From the NCBI GenBank assembly GCA_001466705.2, contig LATX02000239.1, positions 1-64,000 on the forward strand: a DNA stretch of 64,000 nucleotides. Direction: 5' to 3'. Under the pieces are notes generated by a model. It did no database searches. It was not told where the DNA came from and saw nothing but the letters and a program-made list of their open reading frames with translations. How positions within the stretch are numbered: the first letter of the stretch is position 1; the number at the start of each line of letters is the position of its first letter. Both the position numbers and the translations under genes were made by a program. Shown piece after piece: positions 45,734 through 57,924 of this stretch. Source of the stretch: Moniliophthora roreri (taxonomy: Eukaryota > Basidiomycota > Agaricomycetes > Agaricales > Marasmiaceae).

Positions 45734-47325
45734 TTACTGCAAGAAATCTCCATTAGTCTCCTTGACAAGAAGCTCATACTCTGACTGGAACTGTAGAAAG
45801 TGTAAGTCGAGATGTACTGCTTATAGAAAGATAAGGCGACTGACATGAGCATAGAGGACGGCCGGGTCCTTTTGGGTAGCCGCATTATACTTGGCGTCAT
45901 CATCGTCAATGCAGACCTTGGGAATCCCGTTCGCAGCCGCCGCCTCGACCATTAATTGCATTTGACACGTCTTCTCGAGCAGCGCAAACAGATAGATGCA
46001 TTCATCAATCGTGTTGCCCACTGTAAAAGGCTTGAGGGACTGATGACACCCGAGAGAATATCGAACGTACAAGTCAAAAGACCGTGGTTTCTGAGAATGC
46101 AACTCTTGTTCGTGGGTCCCAGAGCCTTGGCTATGTTCTCTCCTTCTTCAGCGGCAAGGACGACACCACCGTAGCTGTTGTAAACGCTCAAATTATCGAC
46201 AAACGCACAGCTATCCTTTGGTGATACAAAGTCAAAATATTATGATTTCTGAGAATGCAAGTTTCACTACCTGTTGCAGAATATCAATGGGGCGCCCAAA
46301 CACAGACCAAGCTAGAGAGAAAAAAGTGAATAATAGCTTGAATTGAAACAAGAAGGACGTACATTTCCCATAAAAAGAGTGGCAGTGAGCAGCTAAATTG
46401 AAGCATTCATGTTCATCAGCTTTCCAGTGCAAATATGAATGTAGCGTTACCCACTACTGACCTGCTACGACATCAGGTCTAGCTTTATGAATGGCGGAAT
46501 CTACATGACGCAGAGGCTGTCAACGAAAATGAAGGAACACAGCAGAAAGAGCATACGGATGTAAAAGCCTTCGGTAATAGTGTCAGTTTTCACATATCAC
46601 AGAGCAGCTGTTCCTCGTACCTGCAGTATTTATCGGCAACTGTGCACCTTCCGGCGTTGGGCGGCCCTCGGCATCCACTAAAACCAGATCTGATTTCTTT
46701 GTATTGTCATTGTCAAACGGCTTGTTGTGAATGACGTCTAGACCTGGCACTCACCGTTATCATCGAGTAGTGTTTTCCGAAGGGATTCATCCTGGATCAG
46801 TCCCATTTCAGTAACACCGACGAGCAGACGATAAGGCAAGCAGACAGACCAAAAGTGATCGGGCTTTACACAGTCTCTCAAAGTAATATGGCCTGCAATA
46901 CCCTTAATAAAAGCAAAATGAGCTCATTCGGAGATGTTGGTTGAGGAAAGGCTTCGTGTACTACCTCATTAAAACCTGCAGAGGAAGCCAGCGTGATCAG
47001 TCCATCGGAGATGTTGGATGAGGAGAAAGGGCATACCTAACTTGCCCCAATAACGAAAGGCGGCTGCCAGATGGCCCTAGTTGACTATTAACGGTCAAGA
47101 CTGTCGAAGGGGAAGACGTCTCACTTTCATCCACTCACGCTCCTCATACTTGTCCTCGAACGTTGGGATCGATGGATAAGTAATCTTTCCTTCTTTATCC
47201 CCTCGCCAGAGACGTGGTAAAGGATCTGCAAGCTTGGAAAGGTCGGCGTGGGTTTTCTGCTTTTCGCCGGGAACGCCGTTGGGAGTGCCATCGTGCTGAT
47301 TGAGAACAGGTTGGTGGGAAGTCAT
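45734..47325 (-). CDS. class II aldolase/adducin-domain protein
   Basis: Many-exon gene on the - strand from 47325 to 45734. Recognisable parts in order: PSIPTFEDKYEEREWMK, GHLAAAFRYWGKLG, GIAGHITLRDCVKPDHFW, DLVLVDAEGRPTPEGAQLP, GFYIHSAIHKARPDVVA, AAHCHSFYGKAWSVFGRPID, VLAAEEGENIAKALGPTNKS, RNHGLLT and TIDECIYLFALLEKTCQMQL. The HxH in AHCHS and the later His of NHG are the zinc ligands of class II aldolases. Fungal members are soluble and mostly uncharacterised. Two micro-exons of 11 nt (46965-46975) and 12 nt (46557-46568) are needed to keep the frame and restore conserved residues. About 300 residues. Confidence 0.88.
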
Positions 47326-48000
47326 GATGGGAAGCAAGGGACTAGCTTGGATGATGGGACGCCATCCCTTATATGCCCTATGGCAAGTCTGCTGATGACC
47401 ACTGGAGCTAGGTATGTGTCATTGTGGGATAAAACGGTGCATTGATAATGCGCTTCTATTCCTATAATCAACCCTGAGTTTACATGAATATTTCAAGAAC
47501 TTGAGATAAGAAGCTGTCAATAAGAGGGTGCTAGTTCACTGTGGGCAGCATTAACCGTGTACTGATACTTTCGTTGAGAGCGAGAAGCCCAGACAGGAAC
47601 CTAGAGGTGCCTGCGTCGACAACAGCTTGAACCGAAATTAGAGGGACGCATCTTTTCATCCTCCCGGGAGGAGTATCGAATCTGCCGTGAGTGAGTTCTT
47701 GGACGTCACTGTCGTCCCTGTGATCCATCCTCGCTGGACATGCCGACAATTTTTGAAGACGGGCCGTATATCATCCTATCCTGCCGTTTCATACAGCTTT
47801 CGAAGTGATATCGACGATGATTTATACCAAGAGCAAGTGATGCTGTCAAGGTTGAGGTGGTTGGAAGATCACTACTTTAGGAAGATTGAAGACGCCCTGT
47901 TGCCGATCACGCTAGCACTGCAACTTGAACACCGCAACTCAGCCACGACTCGTTCTCCTCTACCATCATGCCAGCTCAGTGAAACTTTTACTCGTTCAGC
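47326..48000. other. divergent promoter region between aldolase-type and Atg22-like genes
   Basis: About 675 bp between divergent starts. Some open frames occur (for example 47687-48070 on +), but they overlap the true start of the transporter in another frame and show no family features. Confidence 0.5.
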
Positions 48001-49916
48001 ATGCATTCAAATACACATTTTAGAAGAAAATTCAGTGGCTGGCTTAGTTATGCATTTGCTAGGTATGTGACTTTTTACAATGGGGTGGTTCGGCACAGAA
48101 GGGCTCATACCTCAGCAGCGAAGTCTTCGTCATCGTCTCACTGACTCTTTTCCTGCCAATTTGCCTGGAACAATTCGCACGGGATAATGGCTATTTGCTA
48201 CCAGAAAAGACGGAACGGTGTGTGGTGGACAAGCAGGCGGCAGAATCGAGCGAACGATGCGTTGTGAAGATCGGGTGGTTATGGGTCGATACTGCGAGCT
48301 TCAGGTGCGTTATTCAGCTGTTCAAGAATTCATCGAGTACCCACCAATTCGTAAAGTCTCTATGTCTACTCAATTTCGGTCGCACTGCAGGCTCTTACTG
48401 TAATATCGCTTGGTGGTATCGCGGATAACCGTATGTGTACCATTCTCTCATACAACCCCCGCTGATCTTCAAATCAGCATCCCATCGAAAGCGATTACTT
48501 CTTGGGTTTGCTATATCAGGTGCCGTGGCTGCAATGCTATTCCTCGCACTTTCATCTTCTTCACCACTCTGGTTTCTGGCCGCAATCCTTGCTGTGACCG
48601 CAAACGTTGGTTTCGGTGTATCCATAGTGGCAATGAACGCATATCTACCTTCTCTTGCAAAAGAATCACCTGAAGTTGTCGATGCGCTCGTTCAACTGCA
48701 AGAGGCGGAAGCAAACGATTCGGCCTCTGACAATCATGAGGAGGATACAGTCGAAGATGCGGCAACACACGACCAACCCCTCATTTACCGATCGTCAGAC
48801 AAAGTCGACGAGCTCAGGCTCCAATATGAAAGGAAACTTTCGCATGCCACATCCCGAATATCGTCCATGGGCATCGCCCTAGGGTACGCCGCCGGAATCT
48901 GTCTTCTCATCGTCGCACTCATTCCGGTGACGAAGCTCAAAGGGTCAACCTTTGCTTTGCGCCTCGCAATTGGGCTCAGCGGTGCGTGGTGGGCGGTATT
49001 CTCGGTCCCTGCAGCCTTGTGGCTACCCGGTGCCGGTGCTTCCAGCGAGCCTGGCAGCGGAGTATGGACGAGTAGCGAAGATTCAACCAGCGGGAAATGG
49101 AGTGTCTGGCGAGAAATTAAAGCTGCATGGCGAAGATTAGGCGGAATGCTCCGATGGTCAGAGATCAAAAAGCTGAGGAATACATTCAAGTATCTTGCTG
49201 CATGGTTTTTACTTTCGGATGGTCAGTTATCTTTCGCGCCTGTATTTTCCGCCCGTAGCTGAATCTCGTCAGGATTCACAACAATCTCGTCTACTGCGAT
49301 ATTATTTGCAAAGACATCTCTTAAGATGCCTGCATCCTCACTGGTCCTAATTGGTGTTCTCACACCCATGGCAGGGATTCTCGGTTCGCTTATCTGGCCA
49401 AAATTACAGCATAGGTTTGGTTGGTCCAACCTCAAGGTCCTTGTCATTCTGCTTGTACTTTCTTCGCTTGTGCCAGCCTACGGTTGCTTTGGTTTCTTGA
49501 GTGTGTTTCAAGGCCCACATTTCGGTGGTCTCACGACCCCTGAAGAAATGTTCGCATTGGCAGCGTATTTTGGTGCGTATTGTAACGGTCGCACGTCGTT
49601 GGGTATTGACATGACAGTTTTCTTAGGGTTGATGTACGGTGCTTTTCAGGGTTACGCTCGAGCAGTTTACGCAGAGCTCATTCCACCGGGTGAAGAAGCG
49701 AGGTGGTATGCCTTGTTTTCAATTACAGACAAATCTAGCTCCTTTGTTGGACCGCTCATCGTAGGTCTTATATCAGACCTAACGGGAAACATCCGATATT
49801 CCTTTTTTTTCTTGGTGTTCATGATCTGGTTGGCAATTCCGATATTGCTTGCTGTCGATGTACAGAAGGGGAGGAAAGATGCTCAGATGTATAGATACGG
49901 GGCTGCAAGTCATTAA
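48001..49916 (+). CDS. Atg22-like vacuolar amino-acid transporter (MFS)
   Basis: Exons 48001-48062, 48119-48304, 48357-48430, 48478-49221, 49273-49572 and 49618-49916 give 554 residues. The first exon reads GWLSYAFAS joined to EVFVIVSLTLFLPICLEQFA, the typical Atg22 start. Then follow SLYVYSISVALQALTVISLG, GGIADNPSHRKRLLLGF, a long hydrophilic loop (DSASDNHEEDTVEDAATHDQ), and the C-terminal half with GPLIVGLISDLTGN. About twelve membrane helices are expected. Atg22 proteins export amino acids from the vacuole after autophagy. The last intron (49573-49617, 45 bp) is stop-free and a multiple of three, so it could be retained silently. Confidence 0.88.
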
Positions 49917-51350
49917 TTTCTTTCGTACGATTTTTTCGTCATTATGCTATGGTTACAGTATATCCAGGACGCTACCGCCCTAGATCTTCAATCTGGTTGC
50001 TTTTGTTCAATTCGTTGTTCTCAAAGGGGAATGATGGATGGTTCAGACAGTACTCGGGGGGCGGCAGCCCAGTGCCACGAAGATGTGACATGGGACTCGA
50101 AATGTCGATTCGGCCTGCTACCAGAAACAACCTCACTTTTCTCCACCCCATCCAATCCAGGGAATCGACTCTCCATCATCCTCGTAAGCAGGATATCGTA
50201 AGAGAACGTCATACCCATTCCAAAACAGCGACCAACTTGAGATTTTGGCCCGATGGTAGCCTGTATCTGCAAAAGCTGAAACACCGAGAGACACCGAAAA
50301 GAATGTTCAGTGGCATTTGTAGACCCGGATCTGAGTTGTTGAAAGTCGATCGGCCCTCATTAAAGAGGAGCAGGGGGCGCCACAACATGGAGCCGCAAGC
50401 GTGAAGGATATAATTCTTGGTGGTTTCCAGCTAAAGATAGGACCAGGATACAAGCCCGTGCTCATTCTTGTTGCAGGACATCGATACGATATACGGCCCG
50501 AGCTATGCACTGAAAAGCGAATCCGGAGGTGTTTATTCGCGGAGATTTCGGGCTCTTTCACCACGTCGGAATCGTCAAAAAAAAATCTTGTTGTAGGTGA
50601 AAATCAGTTAAGCAAGAGCCCACAGCATAGATTTCGAGAGAATAGGCGGCTTAGTGTGAGGGGCGAAAAGTGATCAGAGACGCAAATCATAATACTTTGA
50701 GGAGGAATGAGTGAGGCTGTAGTTGGACGACGGTTCTTCAAATTCACCCAGTCCCGTCGGTCGATGAAACGGTTTTGGCTACGCAAATCTATTTCGTGAG
50801 CTGCTACATGCCGTCGGGACCTTACTTGATTGGGTTTTGACGCACAGTCCCGGGTCCGACTTGGTCCACGTTTTTTCGCTTAACAGCCAGGTGTTCAGGT
50901 TTTTATTCCCCGCCACCTTCTTCATCAGCCTTGTGGGTCCATTATTACATCTCAAGCCTCATTTTCTGCAAATTTACGCGACCTCTTTCCGTCTAACAAG
51001 ACTTATTCTGCTCACTGACAGCTTAACTCTACAGACCTTCCACAAGGACATAGATCTGATGAAACAACCTTGACTGAGTGTGAGCCTCAACTTGATGCAT
51101 TCGTTGACGTGCAGCAGCAGTAGCAACTCCCGGGAATCTGACCCGCATTTGTTAGGAATCGGCTAAGGGTCGCGTCGCGTTACGCAGCTATGATGTGTGA
51201 TATTTCGAGAAATGCAGGAAATTTTCCAGCGCGTGTTTTTGGTGTATAAAAGAGCTAATATCAGCCTCGCCTTCTATTCTTTGGATATACTTTAACTCCC
51301 GCTCACCCTTTGTCTTTCCTCCTCTCTTTATACTTTGGCTTTGGACCACG
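49917..51350. other. intergenic, 1.4 kb, no gene seen
   Basis: Only short frames without family features. The last 120 bp before the P450 start is pyrimidine-rich, and a TATAAA at about 51245 is a candidate promoter element. Confidence 0.5.
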
Positions 51351-53625
51351 ATGTTGAATCCCCCCGTGTCTCTCACCCTCATAGCCCTCATCGCTGCCTA
51401 TGTCTACTCCAAGATATCTGCAAGACGCAGAGGCCCTCTCCCTCCAGGTCCCAAGAAGATGCCTCTTATAGGTAATCTCTTGAATATGCCAACCAACTTC
51501 GAGTGGGAGACTTACGACAAGTGGTGCAAAGAACTCGGTGAGTCTTGCAGCCTCGGACTTTATCTCGGTGCTTATTGCCCAATCGCGCTATACCAGATTC
51601 GGACATCATTCATCTCGAGGTCGCAGGGACGTCCATCGTCGTGATGAACAGCGTCAGAGTCGCTGAAGATATTTTGGACAAACATTCCGTGATCCATTCA
51701 AACAGGTCTGTGTCCCTGGCTCATGCTCATTCATGACTCGTTGCTAATCAATCTCATGTTTTTTCCCGAACAATCGTCAGGCCGCGACTTGTCATGGTTA
51801 ATGAGCTAATGGGATGGAATTACTCCTTTGGTCTCATGGAATACGGTGCGTAAGATCTAACTCCAATCTACTCGTTAATTTTACGGCAATTGATATCAAT
51901 CTCTTAGGTGATGAATGGTATGTCAACGGAAACGGGAACGTAGATCTAGGCACTCACTCCTGTGGTAGGCGCGCTCAGAGGCGTCTATTCCAACAAGAGT
52001 TCCATCCGACAGCTGCTGAGCGCTTTCAACCCCTAGAAACGCAGGTCACACATACGTTTTTACGACGTCTTTTGGATCAACCGAACGATTTTGTCGCGCA
52101 TATCCGCCAGTAAGTGATCGTCTCTTCATTTGCGCGCCGAGCATGACCAATTTCACAGTCTTGCCGCGTCCACCATCATCGGGATTGCCTATGGCATTGA
52201 AATCCTTCCCGAGAATGACCCTTATGTTGCAGCGGCCGAACGTGCTTTGGAGTCTTTGGGTTTGGGAATTGCACCTGGAGCATTCCTAGTCGAATCAATT
52301 CCTTTGTTGAAATATGTGCCAGACTGGCTCCCAGGTGCAGTAACGTGTCCTTTTGTGATGCGGCCTACTCATAAGCATCTTAGGGGCTGGATTCAAGCGA
52401 AAGGCCAGCGAGTGGGCAAAGTATTCGACAATTATGCGTGAAATGCCTTTCAACGCTGCAAAAGAAAGCATAGTGAGTCCAGTGAAACTTGATTCATTTC
52501 ATCCGCAGTACAATCCCTTTTCAGGCGAATGGCACGGCCTTTCCGTCTTTCACCTCGTACAGCCTTGAGAAACTCGGCGAGATCACAGACAAGAAGGAAC
52601 AAGAGCGTTTGATACAGTCCGTGGCGGCCACCATGTATACAGGTAAGGTTTCATCATTTGCCTCGTTCTTTCCGTTAATTCATATTGTCTACCAGGTGGC
52701 ACTGACTCTGTGCGTATGGACGATTCATCAGATGCTTTTGCGTACTCACATTTACCATTTCTGGGCTGACAGACTGTATCAGTTCTATCCACGTTCCTTC
52801 TGGCCATGCTCGCAAACCCCGAAGCACAAAAGAGAGCTCAAGCAGAGATTGACTCAGTCGTACCTCCCGGTGAATTACCCCGATTTTCCGACGAACCCTC
52901 TCTCCCGTTCGTAAGTGCAATTGTCAAGGAAGTTTTGAGATGGAAACCTGTCACCCCTCTCGGTATGTGCTCATCTCGACTAATAATACGCCTCGAATGA
53001 CGACCGGTATCTCGCAGGCATTCCGCACGCATCGGTGTCAGAAGACATATACCGAGGCTACAGAATACCGGCAGGTTCGATTATGGTGCCAAACATCTGG
53101 TATGCTCAAACCCATCTTTTCTGACTCACTGGTGGTTTACGTTTGGTATGTCACGCAGGGCAATGCTTCACGACGAAAATATGTACCCAGACGCGCACTC
53201 TTTCAAACCCGAACGTTTCATCAGTTCGGACGGTAAATTGAATGCTGCGGTACAAGATCCAGATATCGCCTTATTCGGTTTTGGGCGTAGGTGAGTAAAG
53301 CTATCAGGATCTGTAACAGGTTGGCAAACTCACTTCCGATATGAAAGAATTTGCCCGGGACGGCACATGGCATGGAACTCGGTGTGGATTGCCATTGCAT
53401 CCATGCTCGCTATGTTCGATATCTCCAAGGCGGTTGACAAACAGGGGAATGTCACTGAGCCAACTTACGAGTATATCTCCTCTCTTGCTTGGTGTGTCTC
53501 TCTTAGGCACGGAGGCGCTTCGTTGCTCTGACTCATTCTCCACCAGTATTCCAGCGCCCTTCCAGTGCACAATCAAACCGAGGAGTAAGTCGGCTGAAGA
53601 ATTGATACGAGCAACAGCGAATTAG
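51351..53625 (+). CDS. cytochrome P450 monooxygenase, fourteen exons
   Basis: All fourteen exons join in phase (51351-51537, 51597-51705, 51781-51845, 51908-51917, 51969-52109, 52159-52334, 52384-52472, 52525-52642, 52696-52709, 52773-52962, 53018-53099, 53159-53290, 53348-53491, 53547-53625) to 511 residues. It begins with one membrane anchor (LTLIALIAAYVYSKI) and the proline hinge PLPPGPKKMPLIGN. Key motifs: I-helix GGTDST, ExxR in KEVLRWKP, PERF, and the heme loop FGFGRRICPGR with the Cys ligand. It is ER-bound and uses electrons from a P450 reductase. The closest character is CYP5144/CYP620-like fungal P450s, but I cannot fix the family. Two micro-exons (10 and 14 nt) are unusual. Confidence 0.95.
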
Positions 53626-53781
53626 TTCGCTACTTTGGTTTCTTCTTATTGCTGTTGTTGTTTGTATTTCTTGGCCCATACAGTAGAATCACGCTTTCCA
53701 ATGTTAATTGCGAGGCGATTATGAATACATTAACACAATCCACTCCTATGGGTGGTACAGTATTAAAGTGACATCGTATCC

Positions 53782-55572
53782 CTAGATCTTTTTCTTGTCC
53801 CGACTCGCTTGGAACTTCTCCAACTCCTTGAGACGCTCCGTCAAGGTCGGGTGCGAATGGTGGTAAGCAGAATACCTGGGTACGAAACACCATCAGCGCA
53901 CGTTGTAGAAATTAGAAATTCTAGGCTTACAGCCAGTCTACCCAGACCGTCGACAAATTCTTGACGTGAAGAGTGATGAGTGCTCGGCCTAGACGATCGC
54001 CCATGTCCTTCATGTTGCCATCATTCAATTGGTCCTGTAACTCGCACGCGAAACGATCGGCTTCCCACTCAAAGTGCCTGCTAACAGCATTCATGCCGAT
54101 GCTGATGATGGCTTCCAAAGGTGTAAGGATCATCTGGAGGAATGTACATCAGGATCTCCGAGTATCAAGGGGATCAGTGATCTTTACCTGGAATAATAAG
54201 AACGCTACAATGGTAGGAGGTCTAGCGGCAACTTCCTTGGGAAAGTCGAAGGACCTGAGGAGAGGAGGCGCGTGAAGGAAAGCAGGAAAGAGAGCCAGAA
54301 TGGTGAAAATGTGAATCTGGGAAATGGCCATCATCTTGGTGGGGTGCATGTAGTACCAGTGGCCGAGTTCGTGGGCTAGAGAAGGCATAAGAGGATACAT
54401 GAATACAGAAGACAAGGTGCCTCACCGAGCACAGCCTCAACTTCATCAGCCTTGCTTTGCTGGATCAATGTGTCAAAAATGACAATGTGCTTGCTCTGTC
54501 CATGACATGAGCGCCTTTCTATGGTAGAATGTAGATTGGAACTCACCCAGGGGAGACCAAAGAAGTAGGCATTGCTGTGCGAGCTTCTCTTAGAGCCATC
54601 GATTTCGTACAGATGTTTAAGTGGGAAACGAAGTTTTCCGGCGAGCGATTCTACTCTATTGCGAAGCTCGCCCCCTTGTAGGGGAGTAAGCTTGTTGAAA
54701 AGCGGTTGAATAACGGTTGGGTAGAGAATGACCATGAGGAGTTGGAAAGAAATCCTTAGAAGATCGTCAGCACATGTTAGCAAAGAAACTAGCCGAAACT
54801 AACATGAACGCCATGAGCCAAGGGACGAAGCGATCACCAGCCCATTTGAAAATGTACAGGAAGGCAGCCAAGAAGGGGGCGCCGAGAACGAAGGCAACCG
54901 CCCATCCTTTGAGAAGGTCCGCAACAAATAATCCAGGGGTAGTTTTGTTGAAACCGTGTTTTTCTTCCAAAACAAAGGTCGAGTACACCGACAAGGGCAA
55001 CGTGGGCAGGGATGACAGAAGGTACATAAGGAAGGAGAATACAATGGACTGAAGGATCTGCGGACGTGTAAGAACAGAACAACACTAGAGCCAAAGATCA
55101 CACGTACCTCGTATTCCGCTCCATAGCCAACCTTACCCAAAATACCTCCAGCGGCATTCCAGCACCAAGCATAGAACCCATACTGAAGCATGGCCGAGTC
55201 TAAACATTGACTGAACAACTTCGAGAACAAAGCAAACTTGGCTTTGTCCTTTCCATATTTTTGGGACTTTTCAAAATCTTCTCGGCCGATGTGGCTGGCG
55301 AGAGCTGGCGGGGGCTCGGTTTTCGAGTACAAAGGATACTGCCTTAGCCTATAAAGTAATCAGCTGTGTAGCGAACAACAGGGAGCTCTCCAGACCCACA
55401 GGAGGTATGATTCAAATAGGGTCACGCCCCATGAGAATATTTGAACATAGAATTTCCAGTCAATCGGATCTACCGCAACAAAAGCGAGCTGATGCTGGAC
55501 TTTCGCAAGGTTTGTATGAAGAAGGTCCATGCTGTGGTCGTAGGTGGTGGTCGTCGCGGTCAGAGGGGACAC
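53782..55572 (-). CDS. STE24: CAAX prenyl protease 1 (Ste24/ZMPSTE24 family)
   Basis: Eight exons on the - strand: 55572-55400, 55348-55108, 55057-54804, 54754-54547, 54495-54426, 54375-54188, 54133-53931 and 53875-53782, giving 476 residues. The zinc protease motif HELGH is assembled across an intron (VLAHELGHWYYMHP), with a further ligand region in SRHFEWEADRFACELQ. The conserved IDGSKRSSHSNAYFFG segment is present, and several hydrophobic helices match the seven-helix barrel. The enzyme sits in the ER membrane and cuts the last three residues from farnesylated CAAX proteins, including a-factor-like lipopeptide pheromones and other prenyl proteins. The gene converges on the P450, with only 156 bp between the stops. 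Confidence 0.95.
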
Positions 55573-56020
55573 CTTTTTTTACACGTGTGCATGACCAACT
55601 GACAACTCGATGGTACGTGTCAAGAGCACGTGTTTCCTATCCGCCGGCAAAAAAAAGGTTTTCGACCTTTCCTGGTGAGTATGATGCATCTGCTAATCTG
55701 AGCTAGGGTTTTGCTCGACGGATCTTGACTAGCTTAACTTATCAGTGGCAAAACGGATAGTTCTGTTCTCACTGTCAGTCACTGGTGCAACGGTTCCTTG
55801 ACTTTTCTATGGCTTGTATACAAAGGCCACTGCCACCTCTTTGACTCAGACAACAAACGGCTGTAATAGCTTCGGAATTATATCATGCATACACTTATAC
55901 CACAGCGTCGTTCAAACAATGTCACCCTGCCACTTTTTGCGGAACCGCAGTCCTGTTCACGATTACACCATGATGGTTATGGGCATTGGTTCGTAGTACT
56001 CCGGGTGAGCCATAATATGC
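55573..56020. other. upstream region of STE24
   Basis: Contains the STE24 promoter and about 400 bp without genes. A short hairpin (ACTCCGGGTG ... CACCCGGAGT, about 55998-56034) lies at the 3' end of the neighbouring F-box gene and may act in transcript end formation. Confidence 0.5.
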
Positions 56021-57571
56021 CTAGCCACCCGGAGTGCTTTGTCTATGTGTTTCTTCTACCCTGACCTTCAAACCTGACGCCCTGAGAGCCTGCAGTGATA
56101 GCAAGTCATCAGGCAAAGCGCCATCTGCCGTCGATAGCATCTCCACTACTCGGAGGGAGGCAACCCCATTAGCTGATCTCCAGGTGCTAGTGTCAGGGAT
56201 ACATCGCGACCATATGGCTTCGACCAAGGCTCCAACTTTGGATCCGTTGAAGTCCGCGATCAGGGTCAAGTCCGTAAGACGCGGTATGATGGCAGGTGAA
56301 CTCTCATCTTTCACCGTCAGGCGCCGGAGGAAATCCGGGGTGACAATCCTGCTCTTCAGAGTCCGTCGGTGTAAATCTTTGATATAGAGTGTTTGGAGTA
56401 TTGGGATGAATGTGAGAAGATGCAAGATCTACTTGCGGGAGGACTGGCAGTTCGCATAAACGCATGGTGGTGATATTGCAAGAGGATTCGTGGAAGAATC
56501 TGCATATTGCAGTTAAATCGTCTAAATCCGACCACGTAGGTTCTTCAATGTTCAGCTTGCAACCCCTGATCTCCATTGAGGTGAGCTGAGGAAGCGCCAG
56601 GTGCCGAAAAACGAAAGAAATATTACGTTTCTTCTTCACCATGACCTTCAGAACCTTGACATTGGGTAAAGTCACCCGTGACACATCTCCATCCAAATTA
56701 TCACCAACGTTACAAAGCTCTAATTTCTCCAGGTTGATACAACACTTCAGTGCCGAAGTTGCATCAGCCGAGCGGCATTCTCTGAGCTCTAGGAACTTGA
56801 GCTGCTCAAACGGAAATTTTGCCGTCGCAGGGTCGGGTTTCGGGCTGTAGATAACGGAAGAGAGGGAGGGCGCATCTGCGAAGACGTCATCTGGGATAAC
56901 GACACCCTCTGATCCAAGGTTAAGATAACTCAATTCGAGGCAGATTTCCTCTAGTTGCCTTTAAGGCGTGATTCTGCAACATGGGCACCGCAGCTCTCGA
57001 GAGATCGAGACTGAACCAACGCGATGAATTGTCGGTCAAAATTTCGAGAGTATGCCCGGCGATACCAGACCAAGCAGATCTGTAATGGACACATTTGAGA
57101 CCGTTCAGTGAATACCTGGGTGATATAAGGAAGCCTATGACGATCGTGTATCCAGTGGCTGACGTCGATGTGCAGAGATGACCATAGCTCCGGTGCGGAC
57201 AGAACAATCTGCCTCCAACGGTGACAAACCGCAGAAACAGTCAGGGCCTCTGCAGCGATGGGAGGACAGGAGAGGTGGTTCTTCTTGCAGTATCCCTCGA
57301 AAATGGAGCATAGAATCTCGGGAGGTATCTTGTTGATGGGTGCCAATAAAGATTTGCACCTTTCAATCTGCCTGACTAGCCTCTGGCGTTTGGCAAGTAG
57401 TATGGCGATATTAATATCGTAGTCCCCAAGCTCTCCTTCTGCATCTAGGAGGTGTTGGGCGACAATTGCCCTACCGGAAGGCGAGTTAGGTTGAAAGAGC
57501 CCTCTCAGAGAAGCTCTGTTGTCGGATGATAGTGCTGCAAGCAGACTCGCGTGAGTTTTGACGCTTTCCAT
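56021..57571 (-). pseudogene. F-box protein with broken frame
   Basis: From 57571 the protein starts MESVKTHASLLAALSSDNRA. A coiled segment is followed by an F-box: INKIPPEILCSIFEGYCKK, then VCHRWRQIVLSAPELWSSLH. Such proteins link Skp1/cullin ubiquitin ligases to targets, with LRR-like repeats behind the box. The frame then breaks: after about 57070 the typical SSRWFSLDL stretch lies in a second frame, after about 56950 LEEICLELSYLNLGSEG lies in a third, and near 56435 another shift is needed to reach TLYIKDLHRRTLKSRIVTPD. No fitting introns were found. Either a recently decayed gene or several sequencing indels. Confidence 0.7.
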
Positions 57572-57924
57572 GATGAAGTGTGTCTTGAAGAGGGGATTAA
57601 TTGGCTGGAAGCTTTAGGATATTCAGCATGGATGTCGAAGGATTAGATTATTGGTGAATACCTTGTATCCTATGGCCAAGAGCCGTATGCCGGCAGTCAA
57701 CTGACAAAAAGTTGTCCCACGTCAATCCCACGCACACTTCCATCATCATCAACCCATCATGTTGGAACGAGCAGAGTTGTCATTGACAATGACATTGTGG
57801 GTACGGTTTCTCCGTTGTGTCGCATAAGTATTTTTTAGAGATAGTAATGGATTTGTAAGAGCTCTAATCTCTATAAATCCAACTCCATCCATCTCTCTCA
57901 TGGCCCATTTTATCCCGCAAAGCA
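57572..57924. other. divergent promoter region
   Basis: About 350 bp between the F-box gene and the dienelactone hydrolase gene, which point away from each other. No gene or repeat. Confidence 0.6.

Noticed and set aside
47687..48070. 127-codon open frame upstream of the Atg22-like gene
   Set aside because: It overlaps the first true exon in another frame and shows no conserved features.
22536..55572. Mating-type locus, suggested by the HMG-box gene and the Ste24 protease
   Set aside because: They are about 30 kb apart, with no pheromone, receptor or homeodomain genes nearby; both families also have general roles.
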